Shown: positions 22,906 through 34,366, numbered from the stretch's first letter. The stretch: 64,000 nt of DNA from Triplophysa rosa (GCF_024868665.1 NC_079891.1:12746969-12810968), one strand, 5' to 3'. The notes: generated from the letters alone by a model not told the origin. Numbers and translations: made by a program.

Positions 22906-23552
22906 AAAGTTCAAGATGCAGGCCCTCTAATCTCCTGCAATGAATCTCTAAAACCCTTCTCAATTCCTTGCTCCTGCATGAACAGAGACCCTTGACCAAC
23001 TTTAGTTACATATACAGAGCCCACACTCTACATAACAGGGGTGCTGAATCACGGGTGAGCCAGATCCTTGTTTGCCTGTATTTACTGTATGTACTGCAGG
23101 CTAAGTGATCAGCTGGGGCTGATGTAGATTGATGTATGAACCAAATGTTTTATTTGTGATGAACAGACTTACATAATGTAGCTTATGTTCAGAAGTCTTT
23201 CTCAAGTTTCCTTTGTTACATAAGGCAACAACATAAAGGCTTGTTTACTCACCCTAGTGAGTACAAGAACAAAAACATGTTTTTCTTTAGTGACAGCATG
23301 GACTGCAAGCTTTGTATTTTTTTATTCATATACAAGCACAACTAGCATTTTGTTCTTTAAAACTAATTTAGGGATAAATATAGCCTGTTTTACCCAAAGT
23401 TTGCCCGATTCTGTGTATAGACGGTTTCATCGGACGCAAGCCTGGACTGCAGTTAACTTCTGGTCTGTGTGTTTATCGGTCTGGATATTTATATTTTATG
23501 TAATTTATGTTAATATTAATTTATATTTTTATGTTATTGTATAATAATTGTA
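22906..23552. other. Unannotated non-coding stretch
   Basis: No element boundary or exon was recognised between the end of the DIRS fragment and the TTAA-flanked repeat at 23557. Confidence 0.35.
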
Positions 23553-23556
23553 TTAA

Positions 23557-24289
23557 AGCGGATGTAACACACGCAGTTTCTGCCAAATCGTATATTAATC
23601 TTGAGTAATTATAGAGTAGTACTGCATACTTCGTATCTTCGAAAAAACTTTAGTTTGATCACATTTATAAAAGATAGATACAGCTGTGCGATTATTTCCA
23701 AAAACAGTCGAGCTCCTGAAGGCGTGCACTGGGCGGAACTAAAGCACGAGCACACAATACATCATTGCATTATTCTTGCATAGCTGTTGATTCACTATAA
23801 GTTTGTGTTGTTTACCTTATGCACATATGCGCCGATTGACAACAAAACACAGACATTCTCAGTTTCACTTACCACGTGGGGTTCATGTCTGACATTGTTT
23901 TGCGCTGGGACTGCTCTATCTATCAGTTTCAAACAATCTCCAAATCCAGCGTTATATCCCCCGTTTATGTAACATTCATCACCGAAATGCAGTGAACAAA
24001 CTTGAACTTCGCGAATGCAGTGCTCTCTCTCTCTTGCTCCAGCAGGTTGACCTGTGCGCATGCTCTCCCTGGTTGAAGCATGGGCGTGCTCTTTCATGTC
24101 GCTCTCGCAGGTTGATTCGGGGGCATGCTTTTTCCATGATAATTGTCCAATAAGGGATTAACATTAAAAAAAAAACTTTCCGAAACCTATACGAATGCTG
24201 GGGAATGTATCGAACATAGAAATTCTACGTCATACGTCCAACTCGTTTTTTGCCAAGTTGACCATGCCAAGCATGAGAAGCCAGCACCT
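23557..24289. mobile_element. TTAA-flanked repeat, family A, copy 1
   Basis: About 480 bases are matched by eye at 38842-39333, including GTAGTACTGCATACTTCGTA, AACAGTCGAGCTCCTGAAGG and CGTGCACTGGGC. TTAA lies at both proposed ends (23553-23556 and 24290-24293). The ends, AGCGGATGTAAC and AGGTGCTGGCTT in complement, are only weakly similar, so piggyBac-type membership is tentative. No coding sequence is seen. Confidence 0.5.
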
Positions 24290-24295
24290 TTAACA

Positions 24296-25812
24296 TTGTA
24301 AAGAAATCAGAATGCATGAAACACCGTTCCAAATCCCCTGTAAACTATTTGTTGAATTTTGTTGCATGATAATTTTATTAAATAAACAATTTGTTGAATG
24401 GGTCCTGTAGTTTTGAAGCATTTAAAGAAACCATATGGGACATTAATACCTAGCGGTTGAACTGGGTATCGTTCAGCCAGTGGTTCTTCTCGGTTTCTTT
24501 TGCTTGTTATCAGAAATAGTCTACAGACGCTCTATTATTTGTGAATGTGTACCGGAACGGCAGTCCACGCACATGCGCTGTCACGGTTCCCCTCTTTCTC
24601 TCCCTGTGTTTCACCCTTGGACTTCATTACCCATGTAGTGTATTTCGGGGAAACTATGAGTTTAAACACAGTAACCTACAAATAATTAATGGTGATTAAC
24701 CATTAATTATTTTATACACTTTACCTGATGCAGCAGAGCTAATAACAGCGACAAACTAAATACACTCGTCCACCGAGTGATCAGCAGATTGTATATCAAC
24801 TCAAGAAATATTACTCCCCTGGTCTGGAAAAACAATATTCTTACTGTAGTACAGTACCACTTCAGAAATCTTAACGAAATCAAGCAGTTTAAGTGACGTT
24901 GATATGTGATAAATAAACACAGAAACAATTTGAGCGTGGATACACATGCGGTTTATTTATCTACGGGGGAACTAAAATCAACTAGCTAACACAAACCAAA
25001 CATTAACAAACAAACATAAAAACGTAAAACAGTAGAGAATGAAAGAAATAGATAAAGCAAAGAAAATGGCAGTATTAAATCAGCTATTCACATCTGCACG
25101 AACCATCAAGGACAAATCTCCTTATTTAAAAGGGGCAAAGCTTATACGCAACTGGTTAGCAATAGTTCAGATACTTGCATTGGCTTCTTTGTTTCTCGGG
25201 ACACGTGCTGGCACGCGTATCAAAGGGTACTGATGTGTTCAGAGCAAGCCGTGAGTCCGTCGGATTTAGCTGAAGCAAACTGCCGGAAGAAACTGTCTCT
25301 GAGGAGACGCAGATCTCGAGAGGTTGAAAGGAAACGAGCGAGCGAACGCGCATGAGCGCGAACGCGCACAAGTGAACGAACATACACAAAAGAGCGAGCT
25401 TTCCTGCGTGTTCAGATGTTTTAACACAGAGGGCGTCACGCCCCTCCAAGGTGGGAGATCCAATGTGATGAGATAGTTTTGGGCGCGAAAACATGTTTCT
25501 TTGTCCGGCACACTAACTCATTTGCATTTATGGTCGCCTGGGAGTTTGGAGCAGGAATAGACTTAGAATAGAATAAAATGAGTATGGTATAAAATACATT
25601 ACTGTGCTATACACCATATTCTAAGACATGAAAAGGGAAACACGTAGATATGAAACATGAAGGGGTTACGATTACATTGACCTGTAGTTTGGACAAGAAT
25701 GTAAATATACACAGAATACCACTAACCACATATGCCTTTGAGGTTATAGGTGAAGGAAAATAACATAGAGACAAGCATACAATGTGGAGATTCATGTGTA
25801 TACACTTTAAAC
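24296..25812. other. Unresolved stretch, possibly older LTR/ERV debris
   Basis: A CTGTCACGGTTCCCCTC block at about 24590, a purine-rich GCGAGCGAACGCGC block at about 25335-25370 and a T-rich end near 27060-27165 (TTATTGTTAATAAATATTCC, then CTGTCACATGCGC) suggest an older element nested around 25818-26672. I could not define repeats, TSDs or coding domains. Confidence 0.3.
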
Positions 25813-25817
25813 CAGTC

Positions 25818-26672
25818 TGTAGTGAGGAAGGCGGGGCGAGAGCCGTGGGGCTGGTAAGGCGGGGCCGGCGGCGTAAGTGGCAACGAGTGTCAGCTGTGCG
25901 ACCGCCGGTCCCCGCATGCCGAGGACGTCCGCCAGCGGCTGCCCGAGATCGTGGTGCTGGAACGAAGAGGTTTCGGTGGGGACGGAGAGCCCGCGGCCGT
26001 GCTCTTGGGACGAGGTGGGATGGCGGCCATGGAGGGAGCGCGGGCATGCCGTCTGCCCTCAGCCAGGAGGCGACCGGAGGATCGGGCCGTCCGCCAGACG
26101 TCCAGCACCACAACCTAGCGCCGCGAGGAGGAGCCTCGGCTGGGCTGAGGACCGAGCGGCAGCATGTCAGGGAACCGGACCACTTTTTTTTGTGTGTGCT
26201 CTCTCCCTTCTCTCGTCCCGGTCGCTCGGGATGCTCCCGGCTCCGTTCTCTCGCCTCGTCCGTGCATGCCCCAGTCACTGGGGCCCTCATGGGAGAAGGC
26301 CCCCCGGGGGGGGAGTAAGCACAGGCTCGGTGCTGCCCCCCGGCCTGTGAGGGGTGATGGGGGTATGTAGCGAGGAAGGCGGGGTGAGAGCCGTGGGGTG
26401 GGTAAGGCGGGGCAGCTGTGTGACCGCCGGTCCCCGCATGCCTCACGGGGGAGCTCGGGAGGATAAGAGGACGAGCGACCGGACCATCGAGAGAGAGGAC
26501 CCGGGCCCGGAAACAGTTAAGTTTGTTTATGTGTTCGTGTGGCCGGCAGTCAACCGTGAGGTGGCTGCCGGCCTGTTATTTGCTGTTTATTGTTTATTTA
26601 TTTTTGAATTAAAGTTTTATGAATGTTTGCCGGTTCCCGCCTCCTTCCTTCCCCACATTGAACTTTATTACA
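25818..26672 (+). mobile_element. Internally deleted LTR retrotransposon (gypsy-like), 5-bp TSD CAGTC
   Basis: The 5' end starts TGTAGTGAGGAAGGCGGGG and matches the first ~100 bases of the LTR, then breaks at GCATGCC (about 25920) into a GC-rich internal 3' region. A complete 3' LTR follows at 26366-26672 (TGTAGCGAGG ... CTTTATTACA). CAGTC flanks the whole unit (25813-25817 and 26673-26677). A G-rich tract (GGGGGGGGAG at about 26306 and GATGGGGGTA before the LTR) may be the polypurine tract. No gag or pol domain remains; long frames on both strands across this block are composition artefacts. Confidence 0.75.
26366..26672 (+). repeat. 3' LTR of the compact gypsy-like element
   Basis: It starts TGTAGCGAGG and ends CTTTATTACA. 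It includes a GAATTAAAG polyadenylation-like region and the tail GGTTCCCGCCTCCTTCCTT. Its family members are the solo LTR at 12032-12361 (minus strand) and, more distantly, 35706-36024. Confidence 0.8.
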
Positions 26673-27308
26673 CAGTCTTTTGTGGCTAAGGAAAGAGAAA
26701 GAGACATTCTTTTGGAAGAATTTGAGGCTCTCAGTCCCTGGGGGCCACATGGCTTTTCTCACTTTTGTGAACAGTCCTGTCCTCCCCCAAGAACCTCCTT
26801 TGAAGTCTAGGGGAGAGTATCCGAATCTGTCCTGGTCAGTGATGAGGGTGTTGAGAATAGGACATTTGGCCAGACTTGTTGGTGCCTGGTCGTAGTCCTG
26901 CTGAGAGGTTACTGTGTTTTACGATCACAGATGGTAAACTTTGATCCGACCATACCCTACACCCATGCTTCTGCACCCGTGTCTCGTCAGTAATCACCGC
27001 AGCTGTCAGCCATTCTCTCATCACCCGGACTTTGTATATATTCTCATTGTGTTCCTCTGTTCATTGTCATGTCTCGTCTTTACTTGGTTGTCATAGTTTT
27101 TATTGTTAATAAATATTCCTTTATCAGTACTCTCGCATCTGTGGTCCGTGGCAATCTGTCACATGCGCAGTAACGTTTATGTTGTTGCTTTGAAACCGTC
27201 TATAGTCTCCTTAATCTGCCTTTTTGGGTTCCCCTCTGAACTTAAAGTGTATACACACTACCAAAATTTTTTTGTAATTCAAAAATAATTTTTATTATTT
27301 GTGTTCAG

Positions 27309-28974
27309 TAGGGCTGGGCGATGTGTTTAATTTTTTTTTATCGATAATCGACTTTAAAATCGCCGCGATACCCGTGATATTATATATAATATTGGGTGTG
27401 TTTGACTTCATGCAAAATTGCGCAGACTATCAATCTGCGGATACGGACCGGGAGGGAATTCGTTCCGGACCCGCCAAGTGCCAAACAAACACACACACGT
27501 GCACACACACACACACACACGCGCGCCACGCGCACAAACCAGTGTTGCAGTGACTTCTTTCATCAGGTAAAGCGCGTAGATAAATCATAAAGCTTTTATG
27601 CAGTAGAAAAATGTTACAGGGGTCCTGAAATTTCATCCTACTTGTCAGATTATCCTACCAGGCATGCGAACATCAATGTTACGTAATTTTTTGCGCTATA
27701 AAATCATTCTACCTGTTTATTTTATTCTGCTACGGGAATATGATAGTGTATTTTTGTTGATAAATCATTCTACATATTATTTAATACCTATAGTACAATT
27801 TGATTGGTTGTTGCACTATAAATTAATCCTACATGTTTCCTTTATGATGGTAGAATATTCTGACAGGGTATTTAAACTGTAAATTCATTTTATGTTTATT
27901 TTAAAATGGTAGGATTATCTGACAGGGTATTTTGCATTGTGAAATCATCCTGTTTATTTTGTCGATGTGGTTTAGATTATATTAAGTTTTGCCCTGCGGT
28001 AGGAAAATCTGAAAGGGTAGGACAATTTGAACACCGGTACAGCCCCGCAAGCGTGAGGTTTTGCTTTGCCGACGCAGCTCGTCTTTCTCTTGGTCTATCT
28101 GTGCAGAGACCGGCAGAAAACAGCAGCACTTTCAATTTACCGAACAAAACAGCGTTTCCAAAATTCTGTCAATGTTACTGACTGTCTGGGTATATAATAT
28201 GTTCACGCTAAAGCCTACATCGCATGATAATGTTATAACGCGTATTTTCCATTATTATCAATTATCGTCTGGTATCTGTCTGTTGTAATCGACATCGGGA
28301 TATTTGCGACACATCGGCGATATACTCAACTCAACTCTCAACTCAACTTTATTTATATAGCGCTTTTTACAATTTTCATTGTTATAAAGCAGCTGTACAT
28401 AAGACATATTGACTATAAGCAAACCAATTAAAGTTGTACCTGCAAAAACAAGAAAAAGGTGAAAACAAAGACAGACAGACATACCCACATACAAAACACT
28501 CCACACACACAATATGCACACGTACTGACACACGGACGCGCACGCACACACACAGACAAGTATGCGCACACACAAAGATACGCACGCACACACACACACA
28601 CACGCACAGTGAGAGCACACATTTAAGATAAAGGAGAGAGAAGCACAGGTCAAATATAACAGACTATAAATTCCTATATGCAATATTAATTAAGTAAAAC
28701 TTTAAAATTCTAAAGCAGCCCCCCCGACCAGGCAGATCAAAAACAGTATGCAAACGGTGGCGAGGAACCCAAAACACTAATCGAGAAAAAAAAAACTCAG
28801 GAGAACCCAGGCCCAACCAGGGGATTCCAGCTCCCCTCTGGCAAAAGCTGCTGCCTCTGCACAAGCTCCAGAGAGCTTGCACAAGGCTAAATAAAATAAA
28901 TAAATTTACTAATAAGGTAAATTATAGTTTAAGATTATCATTAAAAGATAACATCATCACATCGCCCAGCCCTA
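27309..28974. mobile_element. hAT element (TAGGGCTGGGCGATG ends), 8-bp TSD GTGTTCAG
   Basis: The termini TAGGGCTGGGCGATGTG and CACATCGCCCAGCCCTA are exact complements. GTGTTCAG is duplicated at 27301-27308 and 28975-28982. Subterminal ATCGATAATCGACTT and TAATCGACATCGGGATAT blocks oppose each other. No transposase remains. An L2-like LINE tail (28325-28944) sits near the right end, so the host insertion is older than that LINE. Confidence 0.9.
28325..28944 (-). mobile_element. 5'-truncated L2-like LINE 3' end (minus), inside a hAT
   Basis: On the minus strand it ends in the LINE tail TATATAAATAAAGTTGAGTT followed by GAGTTGAGT repeats. The body matches the 3' UTR of the longer copy at 36683-38765, including the CA/TG microsatellite and the GCAGCAGCTTTTGCCAGAGG block. 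It begins only in the 3' UTR, as is usual for target-primed LINE insertions that abort early. Confidence 0.8.
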
Positions 28975-28982
28975 GTGTTCAG

Positions 28983-29495
28983 TGACCTTCATACAGGCAA
29001 TAATCCGTCTTTGTGCAAAGAAAAAGTAGGTCAAAAATTTATGACACAGACTGCACAAAATAAATATTTTTTGAGCTTGTTTCAGTAGAAACAGTAGAAA
29101 CAACAACAAAAACACTGCCCACCCCATTGGCCCCCCAACCAGAAAGACATTTTGTATTAATATAAAATATTAATATTGTTATTATTATATCATATTATAT
29201 ATTATATTATTATTAAATGCAGTGGTCACCATAGCTGACAAAAAGGTCACTCTCAGAGTACAGATCCAGTGGAGGATAATCAAGAACTGGCCAGTGGTGC
29301 CGAAAGAAGCCAATGACTGTGGTTTAGGCGGATGGACACAGCATGGGCTGCCAGATGACCTTGTAACAATGCGACACACACCCAGGTCTGATCAACCTGC
29401 GGTGGGTCTCCCTTGGCTGAGGATGTCTTGTGATAAAGGGCCGAAACACCCAATGAGGCTGAGGTACACAACTGACGATGTGTCGCATTGATGGG
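28983..29495. other. Unannotated stretch, partly repeat-like
   Basis: The AT-rich first part shows nothing. From about 29222 a more GC-balanced block precedes the tandem duplication at 29496 and could be part of a LINE-like UTR or untranslated repeat, but I did not recognise a family. Confidence 0.3.
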
Positions 29496-29614
29496 AACCA
29501 TACAAAGGGCATTATCAGCAGCACCTCACCAAAAGGCATCTTTCACCCAGGATTGCAACCATACAAAGGGCATTATCAGCAACACCTCACCAAAAGGCAT
29601 CTTTCACCCAGGAT
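29496..29614. repeat. Tandem duplication, 61-bp period, two units
   Basis: The sequence from AACCATACAAAGGGCATT to CTTTCACCCAGGAT occurs at 29496-29553 and again at 29557-29614 with one or two base changes and a short spacer. It looks like a simple local duplication. Confidence 0.85.
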
Positions 29615-29619
29615 AATGG

Positions 29620-31060
29620 ATGTGATGAAAGTGGGACACACAACTCATGAGATGCCCCTCTGATAATGACAAGGAAAGGTAAGTATGCTATGTATTTCTA
29701 TAATCATTTATCCCAAACACAGAGGATGCCTACCCGACGAACCAGTGAAACCTCAGACCTCTTTTCCTCTATTCATATTCTTGACTGCTTCCCCCTGTCA
29801 TGCATAAGGAGTGGGAAATGTCCTATTGGGCAATTCAACTGTGCTGAAATAGTGGGATTATAACACCTAGTCCTATTAAGCGAATCTGATTATATTAACA
29901 TGGAAATTGATAAAGGACCGTTAAAAATAAAGTAAACTTGTATAATGTGTTATTTGTACAGTAGAATATGATCTCACCCCCTCTCCTTTACCGCGATGCC
30001 ACAATGCCACGTCCTGTTCGGTCCTGTTAATCCACTGAAATGTTTCTCTTTGGGTCTAAATAGTAATAACTTCAGTATGCCCCCAGTATTAATGGCAATG
30101 CCAAAACTGTTGTATCCCATTAGATTCAGGCATAGTACGTACATTTTTGTTTTTTGCCACCATTTTTTATACTGGCCCCATTTGGCCACCCCATAAAAAA
30201 AATCTTGGGGATCCACTGGCTTGTTTATATGTGAGACTGTACCATGACCCTGCTAACAAACACGCATGCTTTATGGCAGCATAACCATATCTCCTTGCCA
30301 GCTCACGACTACCCAGAATTCCACTTCCCAGCATGCACCTGATGGACACTGCACACTATAGATGTCCCAGCCCACTATTCCTTCCTGTCCTGGCACCTCC
30401 CTCTCACACCACTCGCTGAAATTTTGACTTGTATGCCAACAGTACCTCATTTAATGCCATCTTGCCTGTAATGACTCCATATTTCCTTTGACTCAGCATA
30501 AAGGATGGGTTTTCCAGAAGCCAAGTTTCCTTAAAATCCGCTTAATTTGGGTTTTCCAGCGGGGATTCTTAGTTTAGCTAGAAAGGCACTGTTTTGTTTG
30601 CATTGAAAAGGTCACGGTGTTCATGTAGCTTAACCTAGTGCCCTTCACATGAGGTTGTGCAGCCAATTTTCTTTTCTTGTGTGTGTAGTTCCACAAATGT
30701 AGGTCTGTTAGGTGACAGGCAAGGTTGAACTACGAGTTTGTTTACGTTTGATAAGGTTTTCATTGAGTGCGTTTACATGCACAGTCTTACTTCGATTATG
30801 CTTAATAAGCTGATAACAAGTTAGGTCATGTGAACGTGTAAAACATTTTTCTTTTAACGGGAAAGCTCATAAATGGCGTAAGCAAAACCTGCTCGGCAGA
30901 GGTTGTTTTTTGCCGATCATCTGATTTCACGCTGCACATCAACGCCTTTACCGGTTTTCTCTCAGTTTTGTTTATGTGCCTGACATCGCAATAGTAAAAG
31001 TCCCAAATGGATGTAACAGTAAAATAACGCATAAAAGTCCGTTCTCAAATCCTCCAGTTG
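29620..31060. other. Non-coding stretch with a possible MITE left end
   Basis: No exon was recognised. At about 30770 the phrase GAGTGCGTTTACATGCACAG resembles a fish DNA-transposon terminus. CAATGTAAACGCGGTTTTC at about 31623 could be its opposite end, which would place the solo LTR at 31066-31453 inside it. The match is weak. Confidence 0.3.
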
Positions 31061-31065
31061 ATGTA

Positions 31066-31453
31066 TGTGGCAAGGGGGGCGTGGTTCAGCGAAGTCTGCA
31101 GCAGGAGAGAGAGTGAGGAGACGAGCGGTGAGTGAGTGGCGCTCACACAAATAATGAACACCTGTGCATTGTTCCAGTAACTGGCGTGGAGAGGCTTAAA
31201 AGCAGCGAGGCAGAGACAGTCGGGGAGAGAGACCGGAGCTGACGGCTGGTGGCGAGTGGCTCTGCACGAATGTCCAGAGGAAGTAAAGCGGGAGGCTTTG
31301 ACCACGAGAAAGACTGTTCGGCCACAGAAGTGGCAAGTGTTTGAATAGGCGCGTACAGCGCGTGTGTTATTTTTGTTTAAATAAAAGTTCTTAGTCGTCA
31401 GCTCGACCCTGATTCCAGCCTCTTCCTTCCTGTCCTGTTGAAGTCTTGTTACA
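31066..31453 (+). mobile_element. Solo LTR with 5-bp TSD ATGTA
   Basis: It begins TGTGGCAAGGGGGGCG and ends GAAGTCTTGTTACA. ATGTA is duplicated exactly at 31061-31065 and 31454-31458. A TATA-like GGCTTAAAAGC (about 31194) and a polyadenylation-like AAATAAAAG (about 31379) sit in the expected U3-R-U5 order. No internal retroelement sequence is present. Confidence 0.85.
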
Positions 31454-31696
31454 ATGTAGAAACGCCAAAATGAAAAACTATTGTTGCATTTGAAGGTACT
31501 GCGGACATGAAAAGAGAAATAAAAATAAAGTTTCTGACCGATTACCCACTGCATTTTAATTACTAAACAGACTATCGATGGTGACGTCACTGTTCGCGAG
31601 AAACACTGCAAGTCTCAAGTTTCAATGTAAACGCGGTTTTCTACGTAGCCGGTTTATTAATATGCATCTCGCTATCTCTTTAATAATCTACACCAG

Positions 31697-31755
31697 TGTC
31701 ATGGTTCTGCCACAACACCAAGAAAAACATGACAAGATGAGGCAGAGCCATGACA
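31697..31755. repeat. 58-bp palindromic element, copy 2 (inverted orientation)
   Basis: The arms TGTCATGGTTCTGC and GCAGAGCCATGACA enclose CCAAGAAAAACATGAC, the complement of the core in the copy at 18887-18944. The flanks differ between the two copies, so the element inserted independently. Confidence 0.7.
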
Positions 31756-31763
31756 GAACCTCG

Positions 31764-32437
31764 GTCACCTGACATGTCTTCACCACAAAATTTCAAATGT
31801 TATTTGATTATTAATGAAAATCTTAAACTATAATTTATTTTATTAGTAAGTTTATTTATTTTATTTAGCCTTGTTGTGCAAGCTCTCTGTAGCTTGTGCA
31901 GAGGCAGCAGCTTTTGCCAGAGGGGAACTGGAATCCCCTGGTTGGGCCTGGGTTCTCCTGAGGTTTTTTTTCTCGTTTAGAGTTTTGGGTTCCTCACCAC
32001 CGCTTGCATACTGTTTTTGCACTATTTGCCTGGCCGGGGGGGCTGCTTTAGAATTTTAAAGTTTTTACTTAATTAATATTGCATATAGGAATTTATAGTC
32101 TGTTATATTTGACCTGTGCTTCTCTCTCCTTTATCTTAAATGTGTGCTCTCACTGAGCGTGTGTGTGTGTGCGTACTTACATGTGTGTGTGTGTGCGTGC
32201 GCATCCGTGTGTGTGTGTGTCTCTTTGTCTATGACTGTTAGTACGTGTGCATATTGTGTGTGTGGAGTGTTTTGTATGTGGGTATGTCTGTCTTCTGTGT
32301 TCAACTTTTTCTTTTTCTTGTTTTTGCAGGTACAACTTTGATTGTTTTGCTTGTAGTCAATGTGTCTCATGTGCAGCTGCTTTGTAACAATGAAAATTGT
32401 AAAAAGCGCTATATAAATAAAGTTGAGTTGAGTTGAG
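31764..32437 (+). mobile_element. 5'-truncated L2-like LINE 3' end (plus)
   Basis: From GTCACCTGACATGTCTTC it follows the complement of 37390 down to 36683: the TTATTAGTAAGTTTATTTAT block, CAGAGGCAGCAGCTTTTGCC, a TG microsatellite, AACAATGAAAATTGTAAAAA and TATATAAATAAAGTTGAGTT with GAGTT tail repeats. It carries no coding sequence. Confidence 0.85.
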
Positions 32438-32439
32438 AT

Positions 32440-32885
32440 GTGGAGGGAGGTAATTTTGTCCCTTATGGCTTGCCGTACTCTCTCCAGGTCTCGTCATTGT
32501 TCCTGCCCTCTTGTTTCCTGTTAGTGCTCGTTATTAGTTCATGCCCCGCACCTGTCCCCTCTTTTGGTCCCTTATTTAATGCCCCTTTGTTCTCTGTCCT
32601 GTGCTGGTTCATTGTGTTATCTGTCATTCGTCTGGTGAGTTCCTGTTCCGTGTGTAGTCTAGTCTAGTCTAGTCTAGTTTATTGTAGTCCTTGTTAATTT
32701 CTATCTCCAGTCTGGTCAGTGTAGTTAGTCTCAGTCCTGTCTTGTCATGTCGTGTTATCCCCTTGTTTTATTATGTTACCCCCTCGTGGGTTTTTATTTT
32801 GATTTAATTATTAAAATGTCTTGTTAACCCCTTACCCGCTGTCTGCACTTGGGTCCTCTGTCCATGTCTCACCCCGTCATGACAA
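32440..32885 (+). repeat. LTR-like repeat
   Basis: This segment is related to 18960-19790 through CCCCCTCGTGGGTTTTTATT, TTAATTATTAAAATGTCTTG and TTAACCCCTTACCCGCTGTC followed by GGGTCCTCTG. A (TCTAG)n microsatellite of about five units lies at 32655-32680. The boundaries are unclear because the left side abuts the LINE tail. Confidence 0.4.
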
Positions 32886-33038
32886 CCAGTGTTGTCATAC
32901 TGTAATGTGGAGTCATTCTTCATTCTACAGTTGCATAACGCTGTCTGAGGACAGGCATTAACATTCTGGCTAGATATTCAAATATTTAGGCTAGTCTGTT
33001 GCATAATATTTAATGTTGTTGGGGGTCCGATTCAACTA

Positions 33039-33379
33039 TTCATTATACACAATGATTCGCACTCACAAAGTGTAAATATATTAAATACTTTTACTCCATG
33101 ATGGGAGGCAGGTTAACACAAACGTTTCGGCTAATGCCTTCAGAGTATTTAGCCATTTAAAATAAAATGGCTAAACACTCAAAAAAAAAATGGCTAAACA
33201 CACTGAAGAAGGCATTAGCCGAAACGTTTGTTAACCTGCCTCCCATCATGGAATAAATGTATTTAAAATATTTACACTTTTGTGAGTGTGAATCAATCTG
33301 TATAATGAATAGTTTTGAAGATTAACGCACCACTACAACCAAGAAAATACAAGAGCGCAATGCAAACAACTTGGAAACA
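33039..33379. mobile_element. Penelope-like terminal-repeat foldback with 14-bp TSD
   Basis: GTCCGATTCAACTA is duplicated exactly at 33025-33038 and 33380-33393. The insert is largely an inverted repeat: CCATGATGGGAGGCAGGTTA followed by CGTTTCGGCTAATGCCTTC on the left is mirrored by GAAGGCATTAGCCGAAACG and GTTAACCTGCCTCCCATCAT on the right. The phrase CTGAAGAAGGC/GCCGAAACG is characteristic of fish Penelope-like element terminal repeats, which can carry hammerhead-type ribozymes. No RT or GIY-YIG endonuclease sequence is present. The family assignment relies on that motif and on the long TSD. Confidence 0.55.
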
Positions 33380-33393
33380 GTCCGATTCAACTA

Positions 33394-34249
33394 GCCTATA
33401 ATAGGAAAGATTTTGAAAGACTCCTAAAATAGGAATACAAACTTCACTGAATTTGACATTTTATGATATCTTGTCAAAACGTCTGATTCTTATAACACAT
33501 GCAGTGGAAACATGATAAATGGTGGTTATTAGTAGTTAAATAGATCTGAAACTCTGTAGTATTCTCTTTTACTCTCTGACTGTCTTGCTGTTTTCTCTGC
33601 TTGGGGGAATTGGGAATTGGCTCTATGCCTACTGTTATGTAAAAACAGATGCGAGGCAGGGCTGGACCCATTTAGTCCAGCAAGGTTAACCAGAGGAAAT
33701 AAACTTTAATGGATTTTTTTGTCATTTAAGATGTGTGTTGGTGTTTGTTCTGATTAAGCAAATGCATAAGCATTCATGCTAAAAGCTTATGGCCGCTTCT
33801 CAATATGCGTTCTTCAGTGGTCTTGTGTCCTTCTGTTCTCCCTCTACGTCATCAATAACCGTAAACCTTATATATTTAAATATATACTTATATTTATTTA
33901 AGTATAATTTACCTCTAAACCTGACCCTCACAGAAACCTGTTGACTTTTTTTACTTTTGACGAAAAACGTGTTCATTGTTGGGTGACTTTTTGTGGCTGT
34001 CCATTCTGCAGTGTGATGTAACTGTCCTCCAGACATCTGGTCGTGATGTATTTGACACTGTCAGCTCTTAAAAGATGCATGAAAAAATTACAAGTATAAA
34101 TAATTGATGTATCCCACTGTTTTAGACATTTGAGATGCTCTGCTGAGTACAGAAGAATGGTAAACAAGTGTGATTTTTGCTGAGTGTGTACTAACTGTAT
34201 GAGGAGCCTGGGCTCCTGTTGATGTTTCTGTCATTCTGTGTTTTTTCAG
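33394..34249. other. Non-coding stretch, intron upstream of the first recognised adgrv1 exon
   Basis: No exon was recognised. It ends in a T-rich tract and the CAG acceptor at 34247-34249. Confidence 0.5.
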
Positions 34250-34366
34250 ATTTGTTTCCTGGTGTCTGCCTTCCGAGGGAGGATGTTCTCAGAGGACAGC
34301 TGTGCTACTCTTGGTCTATTCTTCCATTACTTTCACCTGAGCCAGTTTAGCTGGATGCTCATTCAG
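34250..34366 (+). CDS. adgrv1: adgrv1 exon: end of TM2, extracellular loop 1 and TM3 (partial CDS)
   Basis: A 117-bp exon of 39 codons lies between a T-rich/CAG acceptor and a CAG|GTATTT donor, in phase 0 on both sides. It encodes ICFLVSAFRGRMFSEDSCAT and continues with FFHYFHLSQFSWMLIQ. That is the end of TM2, extracellular loop 1 with the conserved cysteine that normally pairs with loop 2, and most of TM3 of a class B2 (adhesion) GPCR. The wording matches what I know of vertebrate ADGRV1/VLGR1, the giant calcium-binding receptor of hair-cell ankle links and the photoreceptor Usher 2 complex. The preceding exon was not found in the 34 kb upstream. Confidence 0.85.

Noticed and set aside
25607..26446. 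279-codon open frame on the minus strand
   Set aside because: It lies antisense across the GC-rich LTR element 25818-26672, has no recognisable domain and is rich in Pro/Arg/Ala. A high-GC composition artefact explains it.
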